This document shows, one piece after another, positions 59,519 through 64,000 of a stretch of DNA of 64,000 bases. The translations under genes and the position numbers were made by a program. Source of the DNA: Euonymus europaeus (lineage: Eukaryota; Streptophyta; Magnoliopsida; Celastrales; Celastraceae); contig OY756961.1 of the NCBI GenBank assembly GCA_963580455.1, positions 8,723,001 to 8,787,000 of the forward strand. Direction: 5' to 3'. Numbering within the stretch: the stretch's first letter is position 1; the number at the start of each line of letters is the position of its first letter. Below the pieces are notes generated by a model that saw only the letters and a program-made list of their open reading frames with translations, was not told where the DNA came from and did not search any database.

Positions 59519-62500
59519 ATGGATAGTAGTGAGCACTCTAGTGGCCGTGGCCATACTCCATCTGGTCGTGGTTGAGGTTGACATGGACATGGTAGAGGGA
59601 GTTCATCACCTAATACACCATCCCCATCCCCATCAATAGTAAATTTTGTTCGTCCACAATCCTCTCAAATATTGGTCAATGATATGCGGACAAGACATCC
59701 ATCTCCCTTCTATCAGGGTTATCAGGCCCCGCCACCTCACCCAGACCATCCTAGGCCACATCCACCCACCCATACGCCATATCCACCCACCCATCCGCCA
59801 CATCCACCCATCCACATGTCATATGATATGCACCTGAGACACATGCATCCGAGACTTAAGTACCTAAGACAGATGATGTAACACCCGAACCTAAATTACA
59901 GGGAATTTAGATTGATGCATTCTACGAGAAAATTAGAATGAAAATTAGAATATATATATATATATAGGAAAACCCAAAAAAAAGGCTCAAAGTAATTTTA
60001 GAGAATTATACAAGAAAAATAAAAAAATAAAAAAAAATTAATTTAAGAGCGCAAGAATCATTCAAATTAGAGTTAAAATGCATTTTTATGAATTTTGAAA
60101 GTTAAGTACGAAAATATAATAATAATTAAGATAATGATAAAACTGTAAACAAATACAGGTATTTAGCATAATTAAGGCGAAAGGGCAAGCACATAATGGT
60201 AAAAGATTAATTAAAGGATTTAAGTATATAAAAATTAGGAAATTGGCACGGAACCCGAGAAAACCTAAAACCTAAACAGAGCAACGGTTCGGCTGTGGCT
60301 GTGCCGGCGACGGGAGCCTTCTTTCCGTCAACGGCGACGAAACATGAAATTTTTAGTATGGAGAGGACGACCACGTTGTAGGGAGTCAAGCGATGCCATT
60401 TTCGTATAGAATGGAAAAGATTTGGGCCGTCAATCCGGGAGAAAGAGCTCGCGGTTGTCGTGTCTCTAACGTCTGAATCCGCCGATCTCTGACCTAATCT
60501 CAGGTAAGCGACACCGGGGCTGGGTTTTCCTCGTCAAACCCGACCCAACCATGCCATCATCGCCTCTGTTGAAGCCAACATTCCAGTGGTCTGAAATCAA
60601 CCACCACAGGTCTTCCGTGTACAAGGTGGAAGAAGAAGCTCCGGGTCAACCTGACCCGATAGCTGTAGGAACGACCCGGTCCAGTTCTACCCAGTTTGAC
60701 CGGACCCGCCCATTGACCCAAGGTTGACTGAATCAATTTAATTGATCCAAAGTTGACCCTAGAAATTAATTAATGCAAATTTAGAAATACATATTATTTA
60801 ATATATGATGTACTACAATGAATTTCAGGAACAAGCTAGCACTTAACTGAAATACCAGAATCTAGGAACACGTGACAGGTAAGTAATACTCAACTGTATT
60901 ATGGAACAATGTAATTTGTTGGTTGTATGCGCTATTACTGTCGTTAATTGTTTGGCTATTAATACGCATTTGATTGAAATCTTATGATGAGTTACATGTG
61001 GATTGTGTTATGTATGGTTCATTTATGTTATAATTGTATTGAATGTGCTGTTTTTATATTATGATTGGACGACTGTACGGTTAATGTATTTATGTGTGGA
61101 ATGAAATGTGTATTGTTATATGCTTGAAATGAATATGATGATGGAACTGATATGATGACTGTTTTGATGTTCTTAAGAGTGACTTGTTGCATACAATTTA
61201 TTGATGTATTAAATATTGTTCAAGAGCACGATGCATTGCATTACACAAAAAGGGAAAGTTCAGTTTAATGAAAAATATTTTTACGAACCAGGTATTACTG
61301 CTACAGGGAGGGTGTATTGGAAAGAGAAAGGTTAATGGATTACTGTTAAACGAAAAGGAAAGGAAAAGGGAAAATAAATAAATGATACTAATGTTAATTG
61401 AATGGGCTCTATGGTAGAGCATTAGATGGAAATCCCGACCGGTTGCCCTGTAGCAGTTTACCTAGGTTAAGGGCCCAAGTACTGAAAAAAGGTTTTAAAT
61501 GACTGACTGTTTTCTAATGATGATGTTCACGTGCATTCATGCATAAGTATTATTTGCTGAGCTTTGACTCACTATGTTCCGTAATGCAGGAATTGATGTT
61601 CTACTGAATATGCTAATTGGTCTGTTGATGGTGATGTCGTGGATCCACAGTGAGGATGCTCATGTAACAAAAGCAGTAAATCGATGACTTCAATAAATGG
61701 TAATGTAATTTATTTTATGTGAGGAAGATATAAACTTTGGAGTTCTTAGATAAGAATTATCCACAAAAATTAGATCAAGGGACATTAATTGTAAGTGGTA
61801 TTTCGATTGTGACTGTAGGGTTGTGAAAATGGCAAAACTAGATGTTATTCAATATGATTAATAGTATATTATTAATTGAGGTTGTTTAATTAATCATTAC
61901 TAGTGCTCGTTTGGTAAAATTTATATCTAGGTATGAATTATTAATAATTATTTGTATGATAATAACTGGGCTATATGTGGAGACAAGTGGGATATTAGGA
62001 GTAGCGTTCTGGTCTATGGACTCGTGAATTAGGGTTTCGTGGGTCGGGGCGTTACACATGCACCCAAGACTCAGGTATTTGATGATATACTTGACACCGA
62101 GACTCCACCAGTAGAACATCAGACACATGATGTTGGATCCTCCTCATCTCAGAGGATTGGGGTTTGTGACACGGATGGTCGCATGTGGATACAACCTTAT
62201 GGTGCCTCGTAAGTACATTTTCTCCTTGTTTTTATTTAATTTTCTTAATTTACAAAAATGTTTATGTCAATAATATAATTTTTAAATTTTAATTTATAAA
62301 TATTTAGGTTTTGGCCATAGGAAGTTGGTAGGAGGATTATCCAAATCATAAAGGGTAAATTTGAAACTCTTGCCACGGTATGGAGTCAGACTACTCAAGA
62401 GCAGATAGATTATTATTTTGGAGAGTTCAAGGAAATTTTCAAGTATTGTTTAATTTGTTTAAAATAAAGAAACTTTAGGAAAGTAAAAATAAAGTTTCTT

Positions 62501-63371
62501 TTCAGAGTGCGATGCATGGAATTCAGAATGGCATAAACAAAGGAATATGGGTCCCCGAGAATGTGAGAGCGGAGCTTGAGAGCAAGTGGGCCACCCCAAA
62601 TTACGTGAAAAGAAGGGAGCAGGGAAAGAAGAATCGAGCATCTCAGATCGGCAGGTCCGTGCACACTGGTGGATCCGTTTCTGTCACGGGACATTGTTTG
62701 CGAATGGTAAAATTTAAAATTATTTATATTTTAAATATTTTATGTATTTTTCAATATTAGTAAAATTGACTTCAAATTTAAATTGCAGAACAGGCAATTG
62801 TGTCGTGATCCTACATTTCAAGAACTGTTTGATCGTACCCATCTGAAAAAGGGTACGAGAGTCTATGCCGATGCTTGCTCAGCAAGTTTAAATGTAAATG
62901 TCATGTTTTATTATTTTTAATAGTAAAATAATATTAATGTGATAATATTTGATGTTATATATTATTTAAAATCTTTTGATACAGGATACCATCACCTGGT
63001 TGAAGGAGATGACATCCTCCCATGGATCGACTTCTTCATCAGTTGCCAGAGAGTCGCTAGATGATAATGCATTATATTTTGAGGCGGTTGGCGGGATGAG
63101 CGTTAAAGGTCGCGTATACGGTATTGGATAAGAGGCACGTCGTCTGCGTGGCACTTCTGCCACTAGCCGACCATTTGTTCCTCAGACTAATCCAGATTTC
63201 GAGCAGTCAATCCAGAGGGCAATTACTACAGTGATGGTTCATGTCGATTCACAACAGGAGACTATATATAGATTAGAGAAGGAGCTCCAGAAGTTAAGAC
63301 ATGATCGACAGTTCCAGTCAGAGGATGCCGACGAGGAGGAGGATGTCGACATCTCTAGTGGGGAGGATTAG
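59519..63371 (+). pseudogene. Second CACTA gene (Transposase_24-like), split by an LTR
   Basis: Starts ATGGATAGTAGTGAGC with a Gly/Arg/Ser start, then a Pro/His-rich segment (PPPHPDHPRPHPPTH). It is interrupted at 59877 by a solo LTR and resumes at 62059. Exons can be placed at 62059-62208, 62308 to about 62441, 62506-62706, 62789-62893 and 62985-63371, with GT...AG introns. Recognisable parts are VWSQTTQEQIDYYFGEFKEI, KWATPNYVKRREQGKKNRAS, IGRSVHTGGSVSVTGH, FQELFDRTHLKKGTRVYADA and YFEAVGGMSVKGRVYGIG. An acidic coiled-coil-like tail (YRLEKELQKLRHDRQ) ends with TAG. This is the plant transposon Transposase_24 / TNPA-companion family. In-frame stops are two TGA near 59576 and one TAA or TAG each in two exons. 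The first two fit CGA-to-TGA change. Confidence 0.88.
59877..62058 (+). mobile_element. Solo LTR, ~2.18 kb, inside the second CACTA gene
   Basis: Begins TGTAACACCCGAACC and ends GGGTCGGGGCGTTACA, and carries the AAATCCCGACCGG, GCTGAGCTTTGACTCAC and similar words of Ty3/gypsy chromovirus (Tekay/Del-like) LTRs. It has no coding region. CACTA coding sequence flanks both sides. Flanking pentamers GATGA and CATGC do not match, so the target duplication is eroded or the borders are off by a few bases. Confidence 0.8.
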
Positions 63372-63639
63372 ATGCACGAGAAAATTTTATTTAATATATT
63401 ATTATATTTTATGAGAGAACTAATTGTGAATTTAATATATTATTATATTTTATGTGAGAACTTTTTTTTTGCATTTTAATCTAATGATAATTATTTAATT
63501 ATTTTGTTTCCAATTATATTCAAAATAAAAAATAAAATAGATTAAATTATTAATAAATTATTATTAAATTTGAGAAAAATTAAAAATTAAAATAAATATT
63601 CTAATATATTTTAATTTAATAATTTATAAATTTGCCACG

Positions 63640-63986
63640 GATGTATCCGTCGCAAATTCATAAGTATAAACTTAATTATACAAATATTTTCAAAATAATT
63701 AATTAAATATATAATTAGGGACGGAAACATCCATCCCTAATTTCCGCCGGCAAATAGAAACTGAAATAATCCGTCGCCCATTATATTTTATAAATATATT
63801 TTTGAAAATATTTTAATTATTTAGGGATGAAATATTCTGTCCCTAATTTTCGTTGCAAAATTCCGTACCAAAATTTTGCGATCGAAAATTTTTCGTCCAA
63901 AAAACCATCCCTAATTAGTTTACGGACGGAAAATTCATGTTTAGGGATGAATTTTTCCGTCCCTAAAATCGACTTTTTTTGTAGTG
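63640..63986 (-). repeat. CACTA right subterminal repeats and terminus
   Basis: Inverted and direct copies of TTAGGGACGG-like and TCCGTCCCTAA-like words, mirroring the left end, followed by the terminal CACTACAA (read on the minus strand). The element ends at 63986. Confidence 0.85.
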
Positions 63987-64000
63987 CGCAGGGGCCAGAG

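Larger units (their letters stand above)
52182..63986 (+). mobile_element. Complete-ended CACTA (En/Spm-type) DNA transposon, ~11.8 kb
   Basis: The left end is CACTACAAGAGAAGTTGATT. The right end on the minus strand reads CACTACAAAAAAAGTCGATT, and both continue TTAGGGACGGAA. The 3-bp flanks are CCC (52179-52181) and CGC (63987-63989), a target duplication with one mismatch. Inside are subterminal repeats, a TNPD-like transposase gene (55206-58409) and a second gene (59519-63371), both on the plus strand. The long size is partly due to later insertions: a repeat region in the first intron and a solo LTR in the second gene. Stops and frameshifts in the transposase make the element non-autonomous, but its ends could be moved by a relative. 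Confidence 0.92.

Noticed and set aside
59633..59815. Minus-strand frame rich in Trp and Gly repeats (WMWRMGGWIW)
   Set aside because: It is the antisense shadow of the Pro/His-rich repeat of the second CACTA gene.

Overview
This window is nuclear DNA from a flowering plant, most likely a eudicot. It is AT-rich and gene-poor. Genes have introns with GT...AG borders, one open reading frame encodes a plant-only PORR protein, and most of the sequence is nested transposable elements of plant type: CACTA, Helitron, hAT, Ty1/copia, Ty3/gypsy-like LTRs, LINEs, a SINE and a TRIM. I see no rRNA or tRNA gene, CRISPR array or bacterial operon.

The left quarter (1-16 kb) is the gene island. It holds a small hAT MITE (2166-2566), an intact single-exon PORR gene (3184-5256) with an unusual triplicated basic C-terminus, a decayed F-box pseudogene (7844-8600), a tRNA-derived SINE (about 8630-8825), and a TRIM retroelement with both LTRs, primer-binding site and polypurine tract (8954-9467). 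It ends with a well preserved three-exon MATE transporter gene on the minus strand (13638-15747, 508 aa). PORR and MATE are the only two host genes that look functional. They are unrelated, and nothing suggests they act together.

From 16 to 23 kb the DNA is AT-rich intergenic sequence with microsatellites, short tandem repeats, a duplicated block of about 385 bp and a 369-bp MITE with TTAA flanks. From 23 to 52 kb it is a nest of dead elements. A LINE (23065-25214) abuts a second LINE fragment that was split by a long LTR (25392-29867), and that LTR carries a solo LTR with a perfect 5-bp target duplication. A related LTR (31792-34410) interrupts hAT remains (34411-36302). A Helitron helicase plus RPA pseudogene pair (about 36650-40773, minus) has a short LINE inserted in its RPA part. 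Two head-to-tail LTRs (40774-44935) follow, the first holding a 1.27-kb foldback element with about 400-bp arms in a TA microsatellite. Copia remains, a plant-transposon-protein ORF and a third LINE fill 45-51 kb.

The right end (52182-63986) is one almost complete CACTA (En/Spm-type) transposon of about 11.8 kb. It has both termini, subterminal repeats, a frameshifted transposase gene and a second gene that retains its exon structure. A solo LTR (59877-62058) sits in the second gene and an AT-rich repeat region sits in an intron. The element is probably non-autonomous now because of stops and frameshifts, but its ends look usable.

All calls rest on reading the sequence and on recognising protein families. 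No database search was possible.
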